Of a stretch of 64,000 bases of DNA, positions 53,277 to 61,190 are shown piece after piece. Numbering within the stretch: the stretch's first letter is position 1; the number at the start of each line of letters is the position of its first letter. The notes beneath the pieces were generated by a model that was given only the letters and a program-made list of their open reading frames with translations, did no database searches and was not told where the DNA came from. The position numbers and the translations under genes were made by a program. The DNA is from Halorubrum sp. BOL3-1 (GTDB taxonomy: Archaea; Halobacteriota; Halobacteria; Halobacteriales; Haloferacaceae), in contig NZ_CP034692.1 in the NCBI RefSeq assembly GCF_004114375.1, positions 1 to 64,000 on the forward strand, in the 5' to 3' direction.

Positions 53277-54005
53277 CTACAGCAGCCGCGAGAGGAACTG
53301 CCGACCGCGCTCGGTCGACGGCTCCTCGAAGAAGGACTCCGTCTCGCTCCGCTCGACGACGTGCCCGTCGGCCATCAGGACGATCCGGTCGCCCACCTCG
53401 CGGGCGAACCCCATCTCGTGGGTGACGAGGATCATCGTCATGCCGTCGGCCGCGAGTCCCTCGATCACGTCGAGCACCTCGCCGACGAGTTCGGGGTCGA
53501 GCGCGCTCGTCACCTCGTCGAACAGCATCACCTTCGGTTCCATCGCGAGGGCGCGGGCGATGGCGACGCGCTGCTGTTGCCCGCCCGAGAGCGCGCCCGG
53601 GTACGACTCGGCCTGGTCGGCAAGTCCGACCCGATCGAGGAGGTCCGCCGCGGCCTCCTTCGCGGCAGACTCGGGTCGTCCCTTGACCTTCTCCGGCGCG
53701 ATCGCGACGTTTTCGAGGGCCGTCTTGTGCGGGAAGAGGTTGAACGACTGGAACACCATCCCGATCTGCTGGCGGATCTCGTTGACGTTCGTCTCGATTA
53801 CGGACCGTCCGTCGAGACGGATGTCACCCGCCTGGATCTCTTCTAACCGGTTCGTACACCGGAGCAGCGTCGACTTGCCGGATCCGGACGGACCGATGAC
53901 GACGACGACTTCCCTCTCGTCGACGGAGAGGTCCACGTCGTACAGCACCTGCGTATCCCCGAACGACTTGTCGACGCCGTCGAACTCGACGAGCGGGTCG
54001 GTCAC
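53277..54005 (-). CDS. Polar amino-acid ABC transporter ATP-binding protein
   Basis: GlnQ/ArtP-type ATPase of 242 residues powering amino-acid uptake. Walker A is VVVIGPSGSGKSTLLRCTNR, the Q-loop region GMVFQSFNLFPHKTALENV, the signature PGALSGGQQQRVAIARALA, and Walker B VMLFDEVTSALDPELVGEVL. It overlaps the permease gene by 4 nt and is the last gene of a binding protein-permease-ATPase operon. Confidence 0.94.
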   Translation of the reverse strand: MTDPLVEFDGVDKSFGDTQVLYDVDLSVDEREVVVVIGPSGSGKSTLLRCTNRLEEIQAGDIRLDGRSVIETNVNEIRQQIGMVFQSFNLFPHKTALENVAIAPEKVKGRPESAAKEAAADLLDRVGLADQAESYPGALSGGQQQRVAIARALAMEPKVMLFDEVTSALDPELVGEVLDVIEGLAADGMTMILVTHEMGFAREVGDRIVLMADGHVVERSETESFFEEPSTERGRQFLSRLL

Positions 54006-54886
54006 GCCTCCTCACCCCCGTCGACGTCACCGCCGGAGCCGAGACCAGACAGCCGACCGAACATCCGGCTGTCCGACCCCCAGTCAGAGCGGCGCTCCAG
54101 TCCGTTGACGAGCTGGCTAATCGACATCGTGATCGCGAGGTACAGCACGCATACCCACACGAGCGGGGTCCACGGGTCGAGCTGGTTGCTGTTGATGTTC
54201 CGGAACACGCTCATGATCTCCGGGACGGCGATCAGGGTCAGGAGCGAGGTGTCTTTCACGAGGATGATCTGGTCGTTGCCGATGGCCGCGAGCGCGTTCC
54301 GCCACGCCTGCGGGAGGACGACCTCTCGCAGCGCCATCACCCGGGACATCCCGAGCGAGCGCGCCGCCTCCATCTGTCCGTCCGGGACGGCGTCGATCCC
54401 GCCGCGGATCGCCTCGCCGACGTACGCCCCGTGGTTCAGCGTGAGGCCGATGATCGCGGCCGGAACCGCCCACTCCGGGATGGGGAACTGCCCGGTCGCC
54501 CACAGCCGCGGCACGCCGTAGTAGATGACGAACAGCTGGAACAGCAGCGGCGTCCCGCGGAAGAACTCGACGTACCCCTTCGCGATCCGGCCGGTCACGC
54601 TCGACGTCGATATCCGCCCGAGCCCGACGAGAACCCCGAGCGACACCGACAGGAGGCTCGAGATCACGACGATCTGGATGACGAGGAAAAATGCTTCCGC
54701 GAACCGTCCGGCGATGAGCGGCGAGAAGAGGAGCCTGTAGTCGACCTGCGTCGAGAGGATCCACGCCAACAGTCCGCCGATAGCCAGCACGAACCCGGCG
54801 GCGGCCGCCTCACCGACCCGCCTCACCAGCCGGTCGCGCATCAGTACGCCGCCGCTGTTCGACTCCGATCCGGTCTGTGTTGCCAT
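54002..54886 (-). CDS. Amino-acid ABC transporter permease
   Basis: Membrane permease of the GlnP/HisMQ family, 294 aa. The first helix is FVLAIGGLLAWILSTQVDY, then several more; the EAA loop that docks on the ATPase is GQMEAARSLGMSRVMALREV followed by VLPQAWRNALAAIGND. The family motif VEFFRGTPLLFQLFVIYYGV is intact. Encoded between the binding protein and the ATPase. Confidence 0.93.
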   Translation of the reverse strand: MATQTGSESNSGGVLMRDRLVRRVGEAAAAGFVLAIGGLLAWILSTQVDYRLLFSPLIAGRFAEAFFLVIQIVVISSLLSVSLGVLVGLGRISTSSVTGRIAKGYVEFFRGTPLLFQLFVIYYGVPRLWATGQFPIPEWAVPAAIIGLTLNHGAYVGEAIRGGIDAVPDGQMEAARSLGMSRVMALREVVLPQAWRNALAAIGNDQIILVKDTSLLTLIAVPEIMSVFRNINSNQLDPWTPLVWVCVLYLAITMSISQLVNGLERRSDWGSDSRMFGRLSGLGSGGDVDGGEEA

Positions 54887-54919
54887 TGATTATCAGATGA
54901 AACGGCGAGGTCGCGGGAG

Positions 54920-55843
54920 TTACGCCCCGAAGTACTCGTTGTAGATCTCGTCGTACGCCCCGTCCTCGCGGATCGCCGCGAGGGCCTCGTTGACCTCCTG
55001 CCGGAACTCGTCCTCGTCCTGTCGGAACGCGATCCCGTACTCCTCGATCGTCAGCGTGAGGTACGGCGGCGCGTCGTCGCGGTCGGCGGCGACGCCGTCC
55101 CCTTCGAGGAAGACGACGCCGTCGGTCTCCGCGGCGAACTCGGCGCTCACCGTGTTGTCGTTGATGACAGCCGAGACCTGATTGTTGAGCAGCGCGTCGA
55201 ACGCGCCGTTGATCTGGTCGTAGCTTTGGATGGTGAGATCGCCGTCGAACTCCTCTTGGAGGTCCTCGGCGGCGGCCTCACCGGTGGTCCCGCGTTGAAC
55301 GCCGACGGCCGTACCGCGGAGGTCTTCGCGCGAGGAGATGTCGTCGGCCTCCAACACGAGGACGGTCTGGTACGCGGTGAAGTACGGGTCGGAGAAGTCG
55401 ACTGACTCCGCCCGCGTGTCGTTTATTGTCATCGCGCTCATGATAACGCGGAAGTTCGCGTTGTTCAGCGACGCGATGATCCCGTCGAAGGCGGTCGCTT
55501 CGAACTCGTAGTCCAGGCCGAGCTGGTCCGCGAACACGGCCTCAGCGATCTCGACATCGAACCCGACGAGGTCGCCGGCCTCGTTCCGGAACTCGAAGGG
55601 CGCGTACGGGATGTCCGAGCCGATGGTGATCGTCTCGGTGTCGTCACTCTCGTCGCCGTCCATGCTGTCGCTGCCGTCGTCACCGTCGCTGCCGTCGTCA
55701 CCGTCGCTGCCGTCGTCACCGTCGCTGCCGTCGTCACCGTCGCTGCCGTCGCCGCCACCGGTACAGCCGGCGGCGGCCGCGAGGCCGGCCGCACCGACTG
55801 CGGTCAGGTACTGCCGACGCTTCACTGGACTGTTTTTCTCCAT
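54920..55843 (-). CDS. Amino-acid ABC transporter substrate-binding lipoprotein
   Basis: Periplasmic-type binding protein (SBP_bac_3 family), 307 aa. A Tat signal (KRRQYLTAVGAAGLAAAAGC) ends in a lipobox, so it is anchored by a lipid outside the membrane. A Gly/Asp/Ser linker of about 35 residues with repeated DGSDGD units follows. The domain starts IPYAPFEFRNEAGDLVGFDV and contains FDGIIASLNNANFRVIMSAM and GTAVGVQRGTTGEAAAEDL. The ligand is probably a polar amino acid; specificity cannot be read. Confidence 0.92.
   Translation of the reverse strand: MEKNSPVKRRQYLTAVGAAGLAAAAGCTGGGDGSDGDDGSDGDDGSDGDDGSDGDDGSDSMDGDESDDTETITIGSDIPYAPFEFRNEAGDLVGFDVEIAEAVFADQLGLDYEFEATAFDGIIASLNNANFRVIMSAMTINDTRAESVDFSDPYFTAYQTVLVLEADDISSREDLRGTAVGVQRGTTGEAAAEDLQEEFDGDLTIQSYDQINGAFDALLNNQVSAVINDNTVSAEFAAETDGVVFLEGDGVAADRDDAPPYLTLTIEEYGIAFRQDEDEFRQEVNEALAAIREDGAYDEIYNEYFGA
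55669..55740 (-). repeat. 18-bp tandem repeat encoding the lipoprotein linker
   Basis: Four perfect 18-bp units (GCTGCCGTCGTCACCGTC on the plus strand) followed by a partial unit. Each adds six linker residues (DGSDGD), so copy number probably varies between strains. Confidence 0.85.
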
Positions 55844-55958
55844 ACACCGTTGCTCGGCCGATCACGGTTTCAACGTTTCGACCGCAGCCACGCAACATTT
55901 GCCGCTCGGCGGGCGTCTGACAGAGTCGTTCCGGAGAGACCTCCGCGGCTCGGCGGAC

Positions 55959-56855
55959 TCAGTCGCCGCCGATGGGGGCGGAGCCGTCACGCACCCCGTC
56001 GATCCCCCGGAGGGTCCATGCGGCCCCCGCGGCGAGCGCGACCGCGACGCCCACCGCGACGAGGTTGACCTGCTGCCAGGTCGCGGTGTACAACACGAGG
56101 TCGCGCCCGAGCAGGAGGGTCCCGGCGAGCGCGGCCATCGACCCGGCCGTGAGCGCGCGAACGGTGCCGGCGGTACCGGCGTCGAGACCGTCGAATCCCC
56201 CGCGAACCGCCTCCGTCGCGTACGCGACCGTCGCGACGAGCCCGAGGTGGCCGGCGAGGCCCGTGATGTAGAACGCGGCCTGCGCGGGCGGCGCGTAGGT
56301 GAGGAACGGCACCGCACGCGAGAAAAGCGCGCTGGCGACGATTCCGGCGACGGCGACGCCCGCGGCCGCCCGGAGCAGTCGGGCACTCCCCCGGTCGCCC
56401 CCCCAGATCGTCGCCAGTCCGAGCAGGGTGAAGATCGTCAGCGCCACGATCAGGTGCGCGGCGTGCGTCGACACCGTGTACCCGCCGGGGACGAGGCCGC
56501 TGAGGGTGACGGTGATCGCGCCGACGGTGATCTGAACCGGAAGGATCGCGACCGCCAGCGTCGCTGCCAGCCGGGTCCGGCTGTCGAACCCCGAACCGAG
56601 CCAGGTCCACCCGGCGACCCCGACGATGAGGAAGCCGGTCACCATCGCCCACGCCCGGTGGAACCACTCGATGAAGTCGGGGTTGATCGTCAGCGTCGGG
56701 ATGAGCTGGTCGGAACACAGCGGCCACTGGGCCTGACACGCCAGCCCGGAGCCGGTCGCCGCCGTGTAGACCCCGAGCGAGAAGAGGACGAGGGTCATCC
56801 CCGTCGTCGCCGCCGCGTATCGCCTGAACGTTAGCCACGCGGGCCGAAGACTCAT
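55959..56855 (-). CDS. ctaA: Heme A synthase (CtaA/COX15)
   Basis: Polytopic membrane enzyme of 298 residues that oxidises heme O to heme A for aa3-type terminal oxidases. The first loop has GSGLACQAQWPLCSDQ, with the paired cysteines of this family, then EWFHRAWAMVTGFLIV with one heme-ligating His. Two further His-containing helices follow (STHAAHLIVALTIF and ITGLAGHLGLVATV). About eight transmembrane helices are expected. It stands alone; no oxidase genes are next to it. Confidence 0.9.
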   Translation of the reverse strand: MSLRPAWLTFRRYAAATTGMTLVLFSLGVYTAATGSGLACQAQWPLCSDQLIPTLTINPDFIEWFHRAWAMVTGFLIVGVAGWTWLGSGFDSRTRLAATLAVAILPVQITVGAITVTLSGLVPGGYTVSTHAAHLIVALTIFTLLGLATIWGGDRGSARLLRAAAGVAVAGIVASALFSRAVPFLTYAPPAQAAFYITGLAGHLGLVATVAYATEAVRGGFDGLDAGTAGTVRALTAGSMAALAGTLLLGRDLVLYTATWQQVNLVAVGVAVALAAGAAWTLRGIDGVRDGSAPIGGD

Positions 56856-56972
56856 TGCTCAATTTCGGGCGCGCGCGCACTTAGACCGTTCGGCCGCTCT
56901 CCGCGCCCGGGAAACGGAGCGCGGCCGAGCAAACGGAGGAGCCGAACGAACTCGACGACCGAACCAGAGGCA

Positions 56973-57325
56973 GTGGCGCGTGCCTGCGAGCGGTCGCCAG
57001 CGGCGACCGCGAGTCAGCACGCGCGAGGGAGTCGGCGGCGGTCGAGCGGAGCGAAGACCGCCGGCGACGAGGCTGGGGAGGCGTGAGGTGCGGTCGCGGT
57101 GCTGTTGCGGGCGGGACTCGAAGGGGCAGTCGCGAGGTGGGCGCAGGCGACGCAAGCACCGCAGCGAGGGAGCGAACGGAGTGAGCGACCGAGTGAGGCG
57201 CGCAGCGAGCGTGCGCCCACCTCGCGGCTGGGGCTTCAGTGGCGTTCGTGTCGATCGACAAGTGATAAGCAATTACGACATCGTACGGCCGAGCGGCTGG
57301 GGCTTCAGTGGCGTTCGTGTCGATC
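56973..57325. repeat. Non-coding repeat element, copy B (251-bp block plus two 33-bp direct repeats)
   Basis: Aligns with 13058-13390 over its whole length. It ends in two identical 33-bp repeats (57224-57256 and 57293-57325), each beginning GCGGCTGGGGCTTCAGTGGC, separated by a 36-nt AT-richer unique spacer. Within the left block are inverted GAGCGNN repeats (GAGGGAGCGAACGGAGTGAG) that could form RNA hairpins. As in copy A it lies upstream of a minus-strand gene (ctaA, 118 nt away), in the same orientation relative to that gene. Confidence 0.75.
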
Positions 57326-57432
57326 AGCGATTTGTAAACGACGGCCGAGTCGTCGGCGGTCCCGACTAAGAGCCAGATCACTACCCGTCGAGCGATGGGG
57401 AATCACTATCGGTACGACTGCCCGCCACCGAT

Positions 57433-57888
57433 TTATCCGGAGAGTTCCCGCTTCGCCTTCCGCGCTCGCTCGGACATCTCTCCGTCGCCGTCAACGTCGG
57501 CGAGCGTCTCGACGGCCTCCAACTTCCGGACGGAGTCGTCGAGGAAGGAGAGCACGTCGCCGGTGTACGCGTACACCATGTAGTCGTCGGTCATCACGTC
57601 GACGATGGCCTGCGGTCCCAACCCCTCGGCGCGTAGTTCGAGGACGTAGCGCATGAACTTCTCCTCGGGACAGCCGCAGTAGGGGTTCGCGTCGCAGGCA
57701 CAGTCGAGGAAGTCCTCGGCGAAGTCGAGGACCCGGTCGCGGGTCGTCTCGTCGAGCTTCGAGAGACCGTCGCCGGTGAACAGCAGGTCGAGGGTCGCGC
57801 CGGCGAACGCCCCTTTCGGGATGTTCGTCTCCAGCTGGGAGGCGAGCTGCCGGTGGTTCTTCACGTAGATTTTGTCGGTAAACGCCAC
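57433..57888 (-). CDS. Conserved haloarchaeal cysteine-rich protein (DUF5814-like)
   Basis: A 151-residue protein starting MAFTDKIYVKNHRQLASQLE. A central cluster DCACDANPYCGCPEEKFMRY has four closely spaced cysteines, probably a metal or Fe-S site. The C-terminal half (GLGPQAIVDVMTDDYMVYAY, TGDVLSFLDDSVRKLEAVET) is helical. I associate it with DUF5814, a name given from memory; that domain is also found fused to helicases. No partner is nearby. Confidence 0.7.
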   Translation of the reverse strand: MAFTDKIYVKNHRQLASQLETNIPKGAFAGATLDLLFTGDGLSKLDETTRDRVLDFAEDFLDCACDANPYCGCPEEKFMRYVLELRAEGLGPQAIVDVMTDDYMVYAYTGDVLSFLDDSVRKLEAVETLADVDGDGEMSERARKAKRELSG

Positions 57889-58051
57889 GAGTTGACGGCG
57901 CTACGCCCGCGACCCTCAAAAGCGACGCGGTGACCGGGGGATCCGATAACGCTCGAGTCGGCCACCTCGACGAGCCCGGTCGCCACTCCGTGCCACGCCC
58001 GTCCGGGAGTCGTAACCGTTATCTATCGAAGCGGGGTAGTTGACGACGCGT

Positions 58052-58125
58052 GTCCGGGTTAGGGTAGTGGACTATCCTTCAGCCTTGTGGAGGCTGAGAC
58101 GCGGGTTCGATTCTCGCACCCGGAC
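58052..58125 (+). tRNA. tRNA-His (GTG anticodon)
   Basis: Cloverleaf of 74 nt including the genome-encoded G-1 that pairs with discriminator C73, the histidine identity pair. Acceptor TCCGGGT pairs with ACCCGGA, the anticodon loop TTGTGGA sits between CAGCC and GGCTG, and the T-loop is GGTTCGATTCT. No intron, no encoded CCA. Confidence 0.93.
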
Positions 58126-58128
58126 CTT

Positions 58129-58151
58129 CTCGCGGCGAGCAACACCGCGAG
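58129..58151 (+). terminator. Hairpin directly behind tRNA-His
   Basis: CTCGCGG and CCGCGAG form a perfect 7-bp stem around CGAGCAACA, 3 nt after the mature tRNA. A terminator or processing signal is plausible; no T-run follows. Confidence 0.4.
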
Positions 58152-58295
58152 CCGTGAGGCTCCGCAGAGAATCGAAGCAGCGAGGTCGCGCGGGCTCCTT
58201 CGCCCTCCCTCGCCGGGAGGTCGCCTCGGATCGACCGGGCTGAGACGCCGTTCGCTTGACGACGGCCTTTCCCGTGTGGCGCGTCTCGCACTCGT

Positions 58296-58766
58296 GTGAC
58301 GATTGCTACTGGCGATTCCGTGACGCTGGAGTACACCGGCCGATTGGACGACGAGACCGTTTTCGACACCTCACGGGAGGAAGTCGCCGCGGAAACCGGT
58401 CTGGCGGAGGCACAGCCGGACAGGGAGTTCGCACCGCTGACGGTCGAAGTGGGTGCCGAAGAGGTCATTGAGGGGATAGAAGAGGGACTCGTCGGTCTGG
58501 AGACGGGCGAAACGGCGAATCTCACGATCCCCCCTGAAAAGGCGTACGGTGAACGAAGCGACGAGAGCGTCCAAGAGTTCGAGACGGAGCAGCTCCGGGA
58601 GATGCTCGGCGGTCAACTCCCTGAGGAAGGAGACCAGCTCGAGGCTCAGGGCGGTCAGTTGGGAGACGTGACTCACGTCGACGAGGACGTCGTGCGCGTG
58701 GATTTCAACCCCGAACTCGCCGGGGAGACGCTACAGTTTGAGGTCGAGGTCCTGGAAGTCAACTGA
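58296..58766 (+). CDS. FKBP-type peptidyl-prolyl isomerase (SlyD-like)
   Basis: FKBP/SlyD-type prolyl isomerase and chaperone, 156 aa, with a GTG start. The FKBP part opens SVTLEYTGRLDDETVFDTS and resumes with EVIEGIEEGLVGLETGE and IPPEKAYGERSDESVQEFET. An insert-in-flap segment (about 85-130) follows, and the last strand is LQFEVEVLEVN. No His-rich metal tail. Cytoplasmic. Confidence 0.87.
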   Translation: MTIATGDSVTLEYTGRLDDETVFDTSREEVAAETGLAEAQPDREFAPLTVEVGAEEVIEGIEEGLVGLETGETANLTIPPEKAYGERSDESVQEFETEQLREMLGGQLPEEGDQLEAQGGQLGDVTHVDEDVVRVDFNPELAGETLQFEVEVLEVN

Positions 58767-59422
58767 AACGCCACCGCAGGCGATGGAGCCCTCCGCTATC
58801 GCGTCCCTTCGAGGATCTGTCGGTACCGGAACCGGGTCTCGCTGTGATCCTTTGACGAAGCCCCTGCGGGGTCGCGAAGGTCGTCGATCCGGCCGGAGTA
58901 CTCGTCGTTGAAACAGTCGCCGTCGCTGCTCGGTCCCGCCCGCAAATACGTTACTAGGCTGTACCAACAGGCGTCGATCGACCTCTCGCGGCAGGTCCTC
59001 TACGCCGCGTTCTCGACTCCGCCGTCGCGGGCGCCACGCTCGCAATCGGGCCGCTGGTGTTGCGGGACTCGGAGTAGCCGGTCGCGGTCGCTCTCCGGCC
59101 TACGGAAGTGTCGCCCGCGACACTAACGACCGGTCTCATCTCCGGCGGCGTGCCGCGTCGACCGGGAAACCCTCGTGGCGGGCGGTCGCCTGCGTGGCGA
59201 CGGACGGGTCGCGCGTGCGACCGATGTGACGCGCCTGGGTTCTCCGCGCTGTCATCGCTCCCATCGGGGAGTACTCGGGCGGGGACTGATGGCGCGCAGC
59301 CGACCGTAGCGTGCGGAGACGGTTAACTCCTGTTCGGTCCCTTCGTTCGTCCGCACTCCCGTCCCCGGCGGAATCGGCGCGTATCCGAACGCACTTACGT
59401 CCCTGTCACGGACCCACGCGCA
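58767..59422. other. Long gap with a probable gene fragment
   Basis: About 656 nt without an intact gene. It contains the minus-strand fragment at 58796-58999 and, at its end, the A/T box of asd (CACTTACG, 59392-59399) at leaderless spacing. The remainder is GC-rich and shows no repeat or RNA I can identify. Confidence 0.5.
58796..58999 (-). pseudogene. C-terminal fragment of an unrecognised protein
   Basis: Sixty-seven codons with natural haloarchaeal composition: RERSIDACWYSLVTYLRAGP, SSDGDCFNDEYSGRIDDLRD and HSETRFRYRQILEGTR before the stop. A TAG closes the frame upstream and there is no start codon, so this is either a remnant or the end of a gene frameshifted near 58990-59000. The family is not recognised. 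Confidence 0.35.
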
Positions 59423-60469
59423 ATGTCAGTCCGAGTCGGTATCCTCGGTGCCACCGGCGCCGTGGGCCAGCGGTTCATCCAGCTCCTCGACGATCACCCG
59501 ACCTTCGACCTCGCCGCGGTCACCGCGAGCTCCGAGAGCGCGGGCGAGACCTACCGCGAGGCGGCGAAGTGGCGCGTCGACACGCCCATCCCGAACGACA
59601 TCGCCGGGATGGAGGTTGCGGAGACGACACCCGAAGGAATAGCGGACGACGACGTGGACCTCCTGTTCTCGTCGCTGCCATCGGGCGTCGCCGCCGAGGT
59701 CGAGCCGGCGTTCCTCGAGGCGGGCTACGTCGTCTCCTCGAACTCCTCGAACGACCGCATGGCGGCGGACGTGCCGCTCACGATTCCGGAGATCAACCCC
59801 GACCATCTCGACCTCATCGAGGTCCAGCGCGACGAGCGGGGCTGGGACGGCGCCCTCGTGAAGAACCCGAACTGCTCGACGATCACGATGGTGCCGACGC
59901 TCGCGGCGATCGACGCGTTCGGCTTAGAGAGCGTCCGCGTCTCCACCCTACAGGCCGTCTCCGGCGCCGGGTACTCCGGCGTCACGTCCATGGAGATCGT
60001 CGACAACGCCATCCCGCACATCGGCGGCGAGGAGGACAAGATGGAGACGGAGTCGCGGAAGCTCCTCGGAGAGTTCGACGGCGCGGAGGTCAGCCTCCAC
60101 GAGACCGACGTGGCGGCCTCCTGTAACCGGATCCCCACGCTCGACGGCCACCTGGAGAACGTCTTCGCGGAGTTCACGGCGGATCCCTCGCCCGCGGACC
60201 TCCGCGAGGCGATGCGCTCGTTCGAGGGTGCCGGGGACCTCCCCAGCTCGCCCGACCAGCTCATTAAGGTGTACGGCGACGACGAGCCGGAACGCCCGCA
60301 GCCCCGTCTCGACCGCACGTACGCGGGCGGCATGGGTATCGTCGCCGGGGGCGTCCAGTCGACGGACGCCGGCGTGAAGTACAACTGCCTCGCGCACAAC
60401 ACGATCCGCGGCGCGGCGGGCGCATCGCTGCTCAACGGCGAACTACTCGTCGAGGAAGGCTACGTCTGA
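59423..60469 (+). CDS. asd: Aspartate-semialdehyde dehydrogenase
   Basis: NADPH-dependent reductase of aspartyl phosphate in the pathway to threonine, methionine and lysine, 348 aa. The NADP fold is VRVGILGATGAVGQRFIQLL. The catalytic Cys is about residue 151 in LVKNPNCSTITMVPTL. The middle AVSGAGYSGVTSMEIVDNAI and GGMGIVAGGVQSTDAGVKYN fit the archaeal/fungal type. ATG 59423 has a leaderless A/T box. It stands alone as a single gene. Confidence 0.95.
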   Translation: MSVRVGILGATGAVGQRFIQLLDDHPTFDLAAVTASSESAGETYREAAKWRVDTPIPNDIAGMEVAETTPEGIADDDVDLLFSSLPSGVAAEVEPAFLEAGYVVSSNSSNDRMAADVPLTIPEINPDHLDLIEVQRDERGWDGALVKNPNCSTITMVPTLAAIDAFGLESVRVSTLQAVSGAGYSGVTSMEIVDNAIPHIGGEEDKMETESRKLLGEFDGAEVSLHETDVAASCNRIPTLDGHLENVFAEFTADPSPADLREAMRSFEGAGDLPSSPDQLIKVYGDDEPERPQPRLDRTYAGGMGIVAGGVQSTDAGVKYNCLAHNTIRGAAGASLLNGELLVEEGYV

Positions 60470-60541
60470 TACGCCGACGGCGGTTCCGGCGGCGATCGCT
60501 TTTCCGCAAGTTGAAGAGCGACGCCTCGGTACTCGTTGCGC

Positions 60542-61168
60542 ATGGTCGATAAGAACGCCGTGCGCCGCGGCTACGACGCCCTCGCAGAGGCGTACGCCGC
60601 GGATCGGAACGAAGACGGACGCGGCCGCGAGGTGCTCTCTCGGTTTCTCGACGGCGTTTCCGAATCGGCGCGCGTCCTCGACGCCGGCTGCGGACAGGGG
60701 ACGCCGGTGCTCCGTGACCTGAGCGAGTCGGCGGCCGCGGTCGGGACGGACGTCTCGCGTTCGCAACTGGAACTGGCCGACGAGCGCGTTCCCGCCGCGT
60801 CGCTCGCGCAGGGAGACATGGCCGCGCTCCCGTTCCGCGACGAGTCCTTCGACGCGGTGACCGCGTATCATTCGCTGATCCACGCCCCGCGCGAGCAGCA
60901 TCAAGAAGTCGCCGACGAGTTCGCCCGCGTCCTCGTCGACGCCGGCCGACTGCTCTGCTCGGAGGGGCCGGACGAGTGGAGCGGGACGAACCCGAACTGG
61001 CTCGACACCGGCGTCGAGATGCAGTGGCACATCGCGGGCGCCGAGGCGACCCGGGAGCACCTGCGGACCGCCGGCTTCGTAATCGAGCGGGAGTGGGGGG
61101 TCGACGACTCGCTCGCCGAGGGCGACGACGCGAGCTGGACGTTCTTCGCGGCGCGGTTGGAGGGGTGA
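60542..61168 (+). CDS. Class I SAM-dependent methyltransferase
   Basis: Small-molecule-type methyltransferase of 208 residues: motif I ARVLDAGCGQGTPVLRDL, motif II region AAVGTDVSRSQLELADERV, and DMAALPFRDESFDAVTAYHS as motif III/IV, the Ubi/Methyltransf_11 pattern. The C-terminal part (THLRTAGFV-type and WTFFAARLEG) is short. Substrate unknown. ATG 60542 is 73 nt after asd; ATG 60536 is not in a better position. Confidence 0.85.
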   Translation: MVDKNAVRRGYDALAEAYAADRNEDGRGREVLSRFLDGVSESARVLDAGCGQGTPVLRDLSESAAAVGTDVSRSQLELADERVPAASLAQGDMAALPFRDESFDAVTAYHSLIHAPREQHQEVADEFARVLVDAGRLLCSEGPDEWSGTNPNWLDTGVEMQWHIAGAEATREHLRTAGFVIEREWGVDDSLAEGDDASWTFFAARLEG

Positions 61169-61190
61169 GCCGCCGCGGACCGCTACGTCC

